Assembly (NCBI GenBank): GCA_030528345.1
Contig: JAUMZB010000001.1
Span: 1-64,000 of the forward strand
DNA: 64,000 bases
Reading direction: 5' to 3'
DNA from: Eikenella sp.
Lineage (GTDB): Bacteria; Pseudomonadota; Gammaproteobacteria; Burkholderiales; Neisseriaceae
Below, one piece after another: positions 27,532 through 35,460 of this stretch. Position numbers and translations under genes: made by a program. Numbering within the stretch: the stretch's first letter is position 1; each line of letters begins with the position of its first letter. The notes below the pieces were generated by a model. That model saw only the letters and a program-made list of their open reading frames with translations. It was not told where the DNA came from and ran no database searches.

Positions 27532-28655
27532 TCGCCGCCTCCCAAATAGCGGAAGCCCTGCACCGCCCGGAAATGGCCGCCGTAGCCGGAGCCGCTGCTG
27601 ATTTTATTGGGGCCGCCGCGTTTTTTTACTGACTTGGCCAGGCTGTCCCGACAACGTGATTTATTGTCTCCGTACAGGCGGGCGGATACCTGTGTCCACT
27701 TACTGTCCCGGCGCAGTGCGGCGGCCAAACCGGGGTGGGAAGTATGAAACAGGGTACGCAATGGCAGGCCGTAGCGGTTGTTGCCGCGCAACCACATCTC
27801 ACAGCAGCCGTTGAGAAAGCGCATCCCGACGCCCGCGCCCTGCCACTCGGGCATCACCACCAAACGGCAGGCTCTGGCCTCTACCAAGCCGGGACGGGTG
27901 CTGAAAGCGATATGGGCGACCGGCTGGCCGTTGATCAGCCCCATGTAGTGGGTGGCGGCCATCATGGGCGGCAGCGTCAAATAGTGATGCGGCTCAAACA
28001 ATCGCCAGTCGGCTTGTTTGCACTGGTATATCTCCAAGTCGTAGCTCGGTCGGCGCCGAAGCCACCCCCATTGGAAAGAGCCGGCCCCGGTATCCAACAC
28101 CCAATCCGGGCTTACCCAGTCCAGAATGTCGTAGTGGCAAGACAGCAGCACCACCTGCTTGCCGGGATGGCGCCGCCAGCTTTTGGCGAATGCACCGGCC
28201 CCCACTTGGGCAATTTGGCGGTCTACTACCGAACTAAACTCGTCCACCACCGCAGAATCGGGCGCCTCGGCAATCAGACGGGCCAGTGTGGCACGGAAGC
28301 GCTCGCCGTTGCTTAATACGGCATAGGGCCGCAGCCAAGCGGGCACATCGCCCAAGCCAACCGAAGACAAAGCAGCGGTTACCGCATCAAAATCGCCGTC
28401 TGGGGCGATGGCATCTACAATGGGGCGGTTGGCCGGCCATTTGGGCTCATACAATTGGCCGAGCGCCTTGCCGATGCTGGTTTTGCCGGAACCGGACGGG
28501 CCGATCACCACACCAATTTGCCACGGCCGGTCGTCCAATGGCAGATCGGCTGACAGGCGGAAATCCGCCCCGCTCTCTACATTAAACAGAGATTTGACCC
28601 GTGCCGCTCGGTAGCTTTGGTAGTCGGCGCAATGGTTATGAATGTTGACCATCAT
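27528..28655 (-). CDS. ABC-type ATPase fused to GNAT acetyltransferase domain
   Basis: 375 residues. ABC half: Walker A GPSGSGKTS (~residues 48-56), signature LSNGERFRATLARL, Walker B with DSAVVDEFSSVVDR, H-loop LLSCHYD. C-terminal half: a GNAT fold with RLVVMPEWQGAGVGMRFLN (acetyl-CoA loop Q-x-x-G-x-G). No membrane spans, so not a transporter. This architecture matches COG2401. Situated where Mu carries mom, whose product also has a GNAT-like fold, so a role in DNA modification is inferred. ATG 28655 overlaps the preceding gene. Confidence 0.8.
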   Translation of the reverse strand: MMVNIHNHCADYQSYRAARVKSLFNVESGADFRLSADLPLDDRPWQIGVVIGPSGSGKTSIGKALGQLYEPKWPANRPIVDAIAPDGDFDAVTAALSSVGLGDVPAWLRPYAVLSNGERFRATLARLIAEAPDSAVVDEFSSVVDRQIAQVGAGAFAKSWRRHPGKQVVLLSCHYDILDWVSPDWVLDTGAGSFQWGWLRRRPSYDLEIYQCKQADWRLFEPHHYLTLPPMMAATHYMGLINGQPVAHIAFSTRPGLVEARACRLVVMPEWQGAGVGMRFLNGCCEMWLRGNNRYGLPLRTLFHTSHPGLAAALRRDSKWTQVSARLYGDNKSRCRDSLAKSVKKRGGPNKISSGSGYGGHFRAVQGFRYLGGGE

Positions 28656-28804
28656 ACGGCCACCACCTTGAGCCGATAGCCCTGTTTTTTGAGTTGGGCG
28701 TAGGTCTCCATTTGATGCTGCTCTGACGAGCAGATAATGATGATGCCGTATTGTTGGCGGTATTTGAAACCGTTTTTGCCCGGCGCTTTTTTGGTTGGGT
28801 GCAT
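28652..28804 (-). CDS. 50-aa basic protein of the modification cassette
   Basis: MHPTKKAPGKNGFKYRQQYG..., very basic N-terminus followed by an IIIICSSEQHQMETYAQLKKQGYRLKVVAV segment predicted as beta-alpha-beta. A perfect AGGAGG lies before the ATG, and the stop overlaps the next start (ATGA). Unknown family; the position suggests a cofactor or DNA-binding partner of the ABC/GNAT protein. Confidence 0.75.
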   Translation of the reverse strand: MHPTKKAPGKNGFKYRQQYGIIIICSSEQHQMETYAQLKKQGYRLKVVAV

Positions 28805-28879
28805 AGTACCTCCTAAAATGGTGCGCGGGGCACGCGGGATAAGGTACGCAAGGCACACAAAAAACAGACGAACAGGCGT

Positions 28880-29014
28880 TTAAACGGCCTGAAATTGGTT
28901 GTAGCGGCCGCAACGGCGGCAGCGGATGGATAGGGTGTAGCTGCCTTTGGCTTCGGCCAGTTTGCGGCCGCAGTTTTGGCAGCGCAGCTCACGGTAAACG
29001 GTTTGGTGTTGCAT
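28880..29014 (-). CDS. com: Com family zinc-finger translational regulator
   Basis: 44 residues, MQHQTVYRELRCQNCGRKLAEA..., with Cys pairs CQNC (12/15) and CRRC (32/35) forming one zinc ribbon. Mu Com binds mom mRNA and opens its translation start; this gene stands in the same place relative to the prophage end, which identifies the downstream genes as the mom-equivalent operon. AAGGA ribosome site. Too short to be noticed by length alone. Confidence 0.85.
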   Translation of the reverse strand: MQHQTVYRELRCQNCGRKLAEAKGSYTLSIRCRRCGRYNQFQAV

Positions 29015-29061
29015 TTTGCAGAATCCTTGTCATTGCTGGTAGAATCCGCCCGCCCTCGAGG

Positions 29062-29073
29062 GTGGCGGCCTTG
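29062..29073 (-). promoter_or_regulatory. Degenerate late-promoter dyad before com
   Basis: On the minus strand CAAGGCCGCCAC keeps the AGGCCGC core of the phage late-promoter dyad, and AGCAAT lies at exactly the -10 distance. The TGA/TCA half-sites are lost, so it is weak evidence. Confidence 0.25.
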
Positions 29074-29103
29074 GGCCAATGCAGGCTCGCTCTGCTTGGC
29101 TGG

Positions 29104-29132
29104 CGTAACCGGTGGTACCAACACCGGTTACG
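29104..29132. promoter_or_regulatory. 11-bp hairpin in the com leader region
   Basis: CGTAACCGGTG / CACCGGTTACG around a 7-base loop, followed by a second hairpin CCCCGCC/GGCGGGG at 29157-29173 whose T run faces the plus strand. They fill 29015-29180 upstream of com; role unknown. Confidence 0.5.
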
Positions 29133-29180
29133 TCGCCGTCTTTACTACTTCGTTACGCCCCGCCCTTCGGCGGGGTTTTG

Positions 29181-29576
29181 TTATGTCCGGCGGCCGCGTT
29201 GGACGATGGCCGCCAAATCGTTGGGGCTGAAACGCCAGCTTTCAGGTAGCCCGATCACTGCGCCGGGCCAGTCGTAGGCTTGGCCGTGGGTGGCGGCGTA
29301 GTGGGCTTGCAGGTCGCGGGCGAGGCTTTCGCGGCTGCTGATGGGGATTAAATCCCATTTGTCGGCCGGCAGCGGCATGGTCTTATGGCGCACGCCGCCG
29401 TCGCGCACGGAGGCTGAATAGCAGCCGTATTGGCCGCCGCCCAAATGGGTAACGAGCTCGCAATGGCTGTAGGGGCCGCGCGTCATCACGCGGGTGAGCC
29501 AATCGGAGGTGCGGGCGATGAGGTCGCGGGGGCGGCGGACGGTTTTGCGGCCGCGATACAAGGCCAAATAGATCAT
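29181..29576 (-). CDS. YiiX/NlpC-like permuted amidase fold protein, apparently C-terminally short
   Basis: 131 residues. MIYLALYRGRKT and GPYSHCELV (conserved His) mark a permuted papain-like fold common at the end of Mu-like tail gene blocks. The usual cysteine in a late W-F-C-S-E motif is absent; the protein ends SWRFSPNDLAAIVQRGRRT. A DUS variant lies in the coding part just before this end. Overlaps the fibre assembly gene by four bases. Confidence 0.55.
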   Translation of the reverse strand: MIYLALYRGRKTVRRPRDLIARTSDWLTRVMTRGPYSHCELVTHLGGGQYGCYSASVRDGGVRHKTMPLPADKWDLIPISSRESLARDLQAHYAATHGQAYDWPGAVIGLPESWRFSPNDLAAIVQRGRRT

Positions 29577-30325
29577 GAGCCGCCCCCTTGCAGTTGCTCG
29601 GCCACCCCGGCCACGGCGGCCAGGATCTCTTCGGTGCGCGCGCTCACGGCCTCGACGCTGTCGAGCGACTGCAACTCAAATTTGCGCATGCGCAGGGTGG
29701 CCAGTTGGTCGAGCGCGGCGTGCAGCATCTCGGCCTGCTGCAAGATGATGCCGGTGGCCTGCTGGGGCGTCAGGCCGGCGGGGGTGGCGTAGGCGGCCAC
29801 TTGGCTGGGCACGTCGCCTGCGTAGCCGCCCTCGGCATAGGCGCGGGCTTGGGCCTCCCTCAATTCATATTCCGCCCTAAAGCGCAACAGGGGCTGGGCG
29901 ACGCCGTAGACGGCGGCATTGATGCGCTCCGCCTGGTCGGCGCGGTGGGCGACTAAGTGCTCGGCGGCTTTGGCGGGGTTGAGCGTCCACGCTTGGCCGT
30001 CCCAATCGTGGCAGGCATCGGGCGGGGCTTGGGTGGTAACGCCCTCGGGCAGCGCGCCCACGGTGTCGATAATGCGGGGCTGGCCGGTGGCGGTGTCGTA
30101 CACGGTTTGGCCGCGATGGTCGGGCAGGTGTTGCCAGCCGCTGCCGTCCCATTTGGCCACCTGGCCTGCTCGGGTTTCGGGCGGGGCGGTATCAATACAG
30201 CCGCCGGGAATCAGATAGCTGCCGTCGCGGGCATACACGTCCAGTTCGGCCTCGGTTTGGCCGAGGTAGAGGCCGTCGGCGTCGAGTTGGCACACGGGTT
30301 TGGTCCATTGGATTTGCTGGGTCAT
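29573..30325 (-). CDS. Tail fibre assembly-like protein
   Basis: 250 residues: beta-rich N-terminus (KPVCQLDADGLYLGQTEAELD), a W-rich middle, and a C-terminal helical region with ...AVYGVAQPLLRFRAEYELREAQA typical of phage tail-fibre chaperones. Directly downstream of the fibre gene, separated by a full DUS (30337-30348). Confidence 0.75.
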   Translation of the reverse strand: MTQQIQWTKPVCQLDADGLYLGQTEAELDVYARDGSYLIPGGCIDTAPPETRAGQVAKWDGSGWQHLPDHRGQTVYDTATGQPRIIDTVGALPEGVTTQAPPDACHDWDGQAWTLNPAKAAEHLVAHRADQAERINAAVYGVAQPLLRFRAEYELREAQARAYAEGGYAGDVPSQVAAYATPAGLTPQQATGIILQQAEMLHAALDQLATLRMRKFELQSLDSVEAVSARTEEILAAVAGVAEQLQGGGS

Positions 30326-30350
30326 AGATTTGTCCTTTCAGGTAGCCTGA

Positions 30351-31673
30351 TTAGATTTTGATGCAGGCCAATAAGGCCACGTTGCGGGGGCGGTTTTCGG
30401 CGGCGGTGGGCACGGCGCGGCTGGCGTCGAGCAACAACGGTGCGAAATTGATGGCTCTGGCATCTTGAGACCAAGAGATATTGGCGGCGGTGTCGGGGAT
30501 TTTTTGGCTGCCGATATGCAAGGCGCTATTGGCCGGCACACGTCCGCGCACTTGGCTCATGATGCTGTCGTTGACGTCGGCGTCCATGCCGTAGAGATAC
30601 TCGCCGGTGATGTTGCGGATGGCGTCGCCCTGCGTCGAGCCGATGGCGCGTCCTCTGTCCACGCTGCGGCCGTCGTCCCAGCCGCGCACAAACTCGCCGC
30701 GCAGGTCGGGCAGGTTAAACGTGGTGCTGCCGTTGCCGGTGCCGTAGCGGGTGCCGATGGCGGCAAACAAGGGGGCATAGGTGGTGCGCGAGACGGCGGC
30801 GCCGTTGGCTTTGAGCCAGCCGGCGGGGGCGGTGGCACCGGCGAAATACATCACCGTGCCCGGCGGGGCGGCTTGCAGCACATCGGTGCGGCCGGCGGCA
30901 TCGGTGATGCCGTAGTGCGCCAGCGTGGTGCCCTGAGTGGCGAGGGTGCCGGCGCGGTCGGGCAGATAGAGGATGTCGCCGCCGGCGGTTTGGCCTCGCC
31001 CGCGGCGGATAAAGTAGTGCCGGCTGCCGGAGGACTCCAGCCACAGATCGCTGTTGCCGAGCGTGGATTGCAGAGCCAACGAAGGATACTCCCGGCCTTT
31101 GATGGTCAGCCGGCCGCCGATGAGCTCTTGATTGCCGGCGATGCCGTAATGGGCAAAGGTAGTGCCTTTGGTAGCCAGTTTGTGGTTGGTGCTGCCCACG
31201 CGCAGATAAGCATTGGCGTCGTCGGCAAACAGGCTGGATATGTGCTGGCCGTCCTCGCCGAAGGTGGATAGGGTTGTCCAGCGTGCCGAGCCGCCGGCAA
31301 ATTTGCCGTTGAATACGGCACCGTAATTGCCCTGGCCGGCCGCGCGCTCGTAATTGCCCATGACGAGCTGCTGATAGTTGCTGTTGCGGCCGTCGCCCAG
31401 CTTGAGCTCGCCGGCGTTGGCGAGGTTTTTGCCGTTGAGGTCGACGTGTTTCGTGGCGCCGGTGTAGGGGACGGCACCGGCGGCCATCAGGGCGCGGATG
31501 GCTTGCAGCAGTTGGGCGCTGTTGTGGCGGTCGGGGCTGATGCCGGCGGCGGTGAGCACGGCTTGCAGCTCGGCCTGCACTTGGTTGAGCCACCAAGCCG
31601 GCAAAATGGTGCCCAATTCGCTGACACCGTCGCCGTCGTGGAATAATTTATCTTGCGTATCAATGGGGTGCAT
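30351..31673 (-). CDS. Tail fibre protein with tail-collar domain
   Basis: 440 residues. N-terminus DTQDKLFHDGDGVSELGTILPAWWLNQVQAELQAVL attaches to the baseplate; middle has repeated GTT(F/L)AHYGI segments; C-terminal collar domain PPGTVMYFAGATAPAGWLKANG and FNLPDLRGEFVRGWDDGR. Host-recognition protein; only one fibre gene and no invertible segment are seen. Confidence 0.9.
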   Translation of the reverse strand: MHPIDTQDKLFHDGDGVSELGTILPAWWLNQVQAELQAVLTAAGISPDRHNSAQLLQAIRALMAAGAVPYTGATKHVDLNGKNLANAGELKLGDGRNSNYQQLVMGNYERAAGQGNYGAVFNGKFAGGSARWTTLSTFGEDGQHISSLFADDANAYLRVGSTNHKLATKGTTFAHYGIAGNQELIGGRLTIKGREYPSLALQSTLGNSDLWLESSGSRHYFIRRGRGQTAGGDILYLPDRAGTLATQGTTLAHYGITDAAGRTDVLQAAPPGTVMYFAGATAPAGWLKANGAAVSRTTYAPLFAAIGTRYGTGNGSTTFNLPDLRGEFVRGWDDGRSVDRGRAIGSTQGDAIRNITGEYLYGMDADVNDSIMSQVRGRVPANSALHIGSQKIPDTAANISWSQDARAINFAPLLLDASRAVPTAAENRPRNVALLACIKI

Positions 31674-31682
31674 GGCTATCCC

Positions 31683-32249
31683 TTATCGGTAGGTAAATCG
31701 GATGGCGGTGTGGGCGGGCTTGAGCTCGTTAAACATGTTCTCAATCACGGCGTCGCTGTAATCGCTCAAGCGGCTGCCGGCGGCGCTGCTGCCGGCGCGG
31801 AAACGCCACACGGTTTGCCGGCTGGCGGCCACGTCCACCCACCACACCCACATGATGTCCTCTCTGGCCAAACGGTGGCCGGCTCGGTTGACGCCCGCCC
31901 TAAAGGGCTGCGGCTCGCTGATGCGGATGGTGTAGCCGGCCGCGGCGGCCAGCGCGGTAAAGTAGGGGATGCTCAAGCCGCCGGTGGCGTTGAGCTTGGC
32001 CAGTACGTCGGCCACGCGGCGGGCGTAGTTGCCCGGCTGCGGCGGCGTGATGGCCAGCAACTGCTCCCAGCACGGCAGGTAGCCTGCGGCTGCGGGGGCG
32101 TAGCAGGCATCCAGCACGCGCCCGGCGTGGTGTTGCAAGCGGCGGAAACCCTCGGCTTCCGCATGCCGCTGCGCGGCTTGGCCGGCGGCGGCGGTGTCGT
32201 AGCTGACCGGCGGAAAACATTGGGCCAGCAAGGCGGCGTAATCGCTCAT
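31683..32249 (-). CDS. Mu gp48-like (YmfQ/DUF2313) tail protein
   Basis: 188 residues, MSDYAALLAQCFPPVSYD, with the family features LPCWEQLL and C-terminal ADVAAS-type FRAGSSAAGSRL. Sits between baseplate J-like gp47 and the fibre as in Mu. ATG overlaps the gp47 stop. Confidence 0.88.
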   Translation of the reverse strand: MSDYAALLAQCFPPVSYDTAAAGQAAQRHAEAEGFRRLQHHAGRVLDACYAPAAAGYLPCWEQLLAITPPQPGNYARRVADVLAKLNATGGLSIPYFTALAAAAGYTIRISEPQPFRAGVNRAGHRLAREDIMWVWWVDVAASRQTVWRFRAGSSAAGSRLSDYSDAVIENMFNELKPAHTAIRFTYR

Positions 32250-33298
32250 AAGGTGCCCAACTCCAACCCGCCAAAGGTCAGCCATTGCAGCTGCGGCGTA
32301 ACGGTGGCCTCGGTATTGTCGGCCGGCGTACTCACTACGCGGTCGCGCACGCCGGCGGCTAAAGTCACCACGCCCTCGATATGGCTCTTGTAGACCGCCT
32401 CGCCGGGCTTGAGTTTGGCAAAGTAATCGCGTAATGCTTGCTCGATTTGTGCCTTAACCGCCGGCAGGGCGTAGCCCGGCAGCAGGGATACCTGCGCCCG
32501 CACCGCCACCGGCACCGCCGTGGGCGAGAGCACCAGCGAGTGCTTGGCCGCTACCGGGCGGCGCTCGTCGATATAGTCCTGCACCGCCTGCACCACTTGC
32601 GGCGAGGGTAGGCCGGCAGCGGTGAGCACGACCACGTCCACCGTGCCCAAGCCGCGGCGCAGCGGGTACACAAACGCCTGCTCCACGCCCGGCACCTCCA
32701 TTGCCCAGCGGTAGTAGTCGTGGGCATTGCCGCCGGCGGGCGGACGGCGTAAGCGAGACAGCAGACGCGCCAACAGGGCGGCATCGCCCTCGGTATCGGT
32801 GCCCCCGATCATCTGCACCACGGTGGCTTCCGCCTCGGCGCCGGCGGGGGCGCTTTGCAGGCGTACCACGGTGTGTGCGGGCAGGTTGTAGGCCGCACCC
32901 ACGGCCACCGCTTGGCAGGGCAGCTCGGCCGTACCACCGCTGATCACCGCCTCTTGCAGGGTGCGGTAGAGGCGGCCTTCGTATTGCAAGGTGAGCCCCA
33001 ACGGCAGGCGGGTGCCCGCCTTGCCGCGCACGCTTACCCGGCCGCCCGCGGCGGCGCCCGGCTTGCGCCGGATGCCGTATAGGGCGCAATGGCGCTCCAA
33101 ATAGGCGGGGTCGGCGGTATGGGCAAAGGCTTGGCGCAACACCCACTCTTGGTGCTGGTATTGGCCTTCCGCCAGCGCCGCCAAAGCGGTGGCACGGGCG
33201 TGGTTGTCGCTGCCGGGGTGCACGTGGGCGGCCGGCGCCATGTTTTGCAGGTCGCGCAGGTATTGCTCGCGGATCTGCTCCAAGTTGTACGTGTTCAT
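32246..33298 (-). CDS. Baseplate J-like protein (Mu gp47)
   Basis: 350 residues: baseplate wedge protein with HPGSDNHARATALAALAEGQYQHQEW, GGTDTEGDAALLARLLSRLRRPPAGGNAHDYYRWA and PSPQVVQAVQDYIDERRPV. ATG 33298 chosen over an extension into gp46. Overlaps gp46 stop by four bases. Confidence 0.92.
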   Translation of the reverse strand: MNTYNLEQIREQYLRDLQNMAPAAHVHPGSDNHARATALAALAEGQYQHQEWVLRQAFAHTADPAYLERHCALYGIRRKPGAAAGGRVSVRGKAGTRLPLGLTLQYEGRLYRTLQEAVISGGTAELPCQAVAVGAAYNLPAHTVVRLQSAPAGAEAEATVVQMIGGTDTEGDAALLARLLSRLRRPPAGGNAHDYYRWAMEVPGVEQAFVYPLRRGLGTVDVVVLTAAGLPSPQVVQAVQDYIDERRPVAAKHSLVLSPTAVPVAVRAQVSLLPGYALPAVKAQIEQALRDYFAKLKPGEAVYKSHIEGVVTLAAGVRDRVVSTPADNTEATVTPQLQWLTFGGLELGTL

Positions 33299-33648
33299 GC
33301 CAGCGCCACCTCGTAATCCAAATTGACCGCGCGGCCGCCGGGATCGACTGCGGCCACATGCAGCTTGAGCCAGCCCGGCCGCAACAGGGCGGCGGCCACC
33401 TGCACCGAGCGGGCGCGACCGGCGGCGAGCATGGGCTGCAAAGCCTGTTCGGCGTATTGGCGCGCCAACACCTCTATGCGTTTGAGGTGTTTTTGCCGCC
33501 GCAGCTCGTGCAGGCGGCTGCCCAAGGCAGGGTCGCCCCAATAACTGCCCAGCGGCGTCATCAGGCGGATATAGGTCTCGTTTTCCAGCCCGGTAACGGA
33601 CTGGTTGGCCACATAATCGCCGGCATAGGGGTCAAGCAAAGCGTCCAT
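33295..33648 (-). CDS. Mu gp46-like baseplate protein
   Basis: 117-residue GpW/gp25-type wedge protein: YAGDYVANQSVTGLENETYIRLMTPLGSYWGDPALGSRLHEL. No ribosome site; instead the predicted start of the late transcript coincides with the ATG (see promoter), implying leaderless translation. Confidence 0.88.
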   Translation of the reverse strand: MDALLDPYAGDYVANQSVTGLENETYIRLMTPLGSYWGDPALGSRLHELRRQKHLKRIEVLARQYAEQALQPMLAAGRARSVQVAAALLRPGWLKLHVAAVDPGGRAVNLDYEVALA

Positions 33649-33697
33649 ACCCCTATTGTGGGATATGGACGCTGGTTTATCCGTTTGAGCGGCCTCA
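33649..33697 (-). promoter_or_regulatory. Mor/C-type late promoter before gp46
   Basis: Dyad TGA-GGCCGC-TCA (33686-33697) with flanking CCCGG / ACGG, and -10 CACAAT (33655-33660) 31 bases from the dyad centre. Predicted +1 at 33648, the A of the ATG. In read-through RNA a 10-bp stem (AGCGTCCATA / TATGGACGCT) would hide the start codon. Confidence 0.7.
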
Positions 33698-33704
33698 CCG
33701 GGTT

Positions 33705-34322
33705 TTACCCGCCGCCCTCAACAATGGTTTGCGCCTGCACTTTTTGCGCGGTAACGGTTTGCGCCCGCACCATGCCGCTGGTGGTGTAGTCGCCCTCAAT
33801 CTGACGGATGTCGCCCTCAAAGCTGGCCCCGCTGCCGCCCTTAACCGCCATGCCGCCGTTGCCGTTGATTTGGCCGGCCGCTGTAATCTTGCTGCTGCAA
33901 TCTACATTGGGCGCGTCGATATTGACCCCGCCGGGGGCATTGATGTTGAGCACCTCGCAGTCGATGTCGATGATGCGGCCGCGCTTGAGCACGATTTTGG
34001 CGCCGTCTATGTTGTAGACCGCGGTCTCGCCCTCTTGCAGATTGGTGATGCGGTAAGCGCCGTTGGTGGTGGTGACAATAATGCCGTGGCTGGTTTTGCC
34101 GCCCAAAGGCACCACCACGCAATCGCTGCCGGCGGGCGGGTGGGCGGTAAAGCCGTATTGTTCGGCGTGCTCCAAATCCTGCACCGTCTCGCCGTCCAAG
34201 CCCTCCAGCTGGATGCGCTGCACCCCGCCGGCCGAATCGGTGCGGCGCACCTTGCCGCGAAAAGCCTGCCGCAACGCACCAAAAGCGCGCTTAATGCGGT
34301 TATCCACCTGTTTGGCGTCCAT
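33705..34322 (-). CDS. Mu gp45-like baseplate spike/assembly protein
   Basis: 205 residues: N-terminal OB-like FRGKVRRTDSAGGVQRIQLEG, central VVPLGGKTSHGIIV, then a C-terminal beta-helix (KIVLKRGRIIDIDCEVLNINAPGGV...). Forms the membrane-piercing spike. ATG 34322 (MDAKQVDNRIKRAF). Confidence 0.9.
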   Translation of the reverse strand: MDAKQVDNRIKRAFGALRQAFRGKVRRTDSAGGVQRIQLEGLDGETVQDLEHAEQYGFTAHPPAGSDCVVVPLGGKTSHGIIVTTTNGAYRITNLQEGETAVYNIDGAKIVLKRGRIIDIDCEVLNINAPGGVNIDAPNVDCSSKITAAGQINGNGGMAVKGGSGASFEGDIRQIEGDYTTSGMVRAQTVTAQKVQAQTIVEGGG

Positions 34323-34344
34323 CAAATACCTCGTTAATGCCCGT

Positions 34345-35460
34345 TTAAATGGTCTGTAACTGCTTCTCGGCACGCCTGCTGTTGCGGCGGCGGCCGCTGC
34401 GCCGGCGGCGCTGGCCGTTGCCCTGCTGCCCCTGCCGTTTGGGCGGGTCGGCGTCCAATACCCAAGCGCCGTCCTCTTTGAGGGTGAGCACGGTGTGGGT
34501 GGGCTGGCCGCGGCCGCCGGTAAACTTGCGCGCCATCAAAAAATAGATGGCGTCCAAACCGTCCGGCTCGCTCATCACGCGGATGCGCTGGCCGGGCTGC
34601 CACAGCACGCCCTCATCGTTGCGGTGGCCCTTAACTGTGGCCGTAATGGTGAGCGCCTCCAAGCGGCCGTCGGCCAGCCGCTTTTTGGCCTTGCGCTCGG
34701 CCTCGGCCTTGTCGTCCACATCGGCCTCCACCACAATCAGCGGCCGGTGCAGCTTAATGCCCTCGTCTTTGGCGGTGGCGCGGATATTGTGCTGGCCGCT
34801 GTGGCTCTGCCCCAACACCGTGACCTCGCTGTAACGCGGCGACAAATCGCGCTCTACCTCCAGCCGCTCAATATTGTTGCCGCGCCCGTCCAGCCGCAAA
34901 ATCAAATCCGCCACCGGCGGTGCGGTGTAATCGGGGCCGCCCACCACCAAGGTGCCGTCCGGCTCCACCCACGGCCACAGGCCGTTGGCCTCGGCATACT
35001 GCACCAGCGCATCCCATGCGCGGCTGCCCGGCTCAATCTGCACCTTGTGCGTGCGTTGGGTGCGGGCGGCGTCGATACGGATTTTGCTCAACCCCAAGGG
35101 CTTAACGATTTTGTCGATGATTTGCAGCAGGTCCATGTCCTGCGCGTCAAATATGGGGCAGGAGCAGTCCAACAGCACGGCCGCCTCGTCGCGGCCGCTG
35201 ATGGTGAGGGTTTTGCCGCCCTTTTCGGTGAGCGTGTCCACCCGGTCGATACGGCCGGAGAGCACCGTATCGCTGCCGACGCGCACTTGCACCTTATCCC
35301 CCGGCTGCACCGCATCGGGCTTGGCGTCCACCGGGCGGCCAAGGGTCACGGCAAAATCGTCGGCCGGCGTGAGCAGGTCGCTGTCGATGTCGTAATCCGT
35401 CCACTGGCTGCGGGTTTTGCCGTTGATCAGCAGGGAGACGGTGTTATCGGGCGTAGGCAT
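34345..35460 (-). CDS. Baseplate hub protein (Mu gp44)
   Basis: 371 residues, late-control-D fold: VSLLINGKTRSQWTDYDIDSDL start, ISGRDEAAVLLDCSCPIFD and VEPDGTLVVGGPDY. C-terminus is a basic, low-complexity tail (RQGQQGNGQRRRRSGRRR). Overlaps gp43 by 17 bases. Confidence 0.9.
   Translation of the reverse strand: MPTPDNTVSLLINGKTRSQWTDYDIDSDLLTPADDFAVTLGRPVDAKPDAVQPGDKVQVRVGSDTVLSGRIDRVDTLTEKGGKTLTISGRDEAAVLLDCSCPIFDAQDMDLLQIIDKIVKPLGLSKIRIDAARTQRTHKVQIEPGSRAWDALVQYAEANGLWPWVEPDGTLVVGGPDYTAPPVADLILRLDGRGNNIERLEVERDLSPRYSEVTVLGQSHSGQHNIRATAKDEGIKLHRPLIVVEADVDDKAEAERKAKKRLADGRLEALTITATVKGHRNDEGVLWQPGQRIRVMSEPDGLDAIYFLMARKFTGGRGQPTHTVLTLKEDGAWVLDADPPKRQGQQGNGQRRRRSGRRRNSRRAEKQLQTI

Noticed and set aside
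27528-28655. ABC/GNAT protein as part of a transporter
   Set aside because: No membrane spans or permease gene nearby, and fusion to GNAT plus the Com context point elsewhere.
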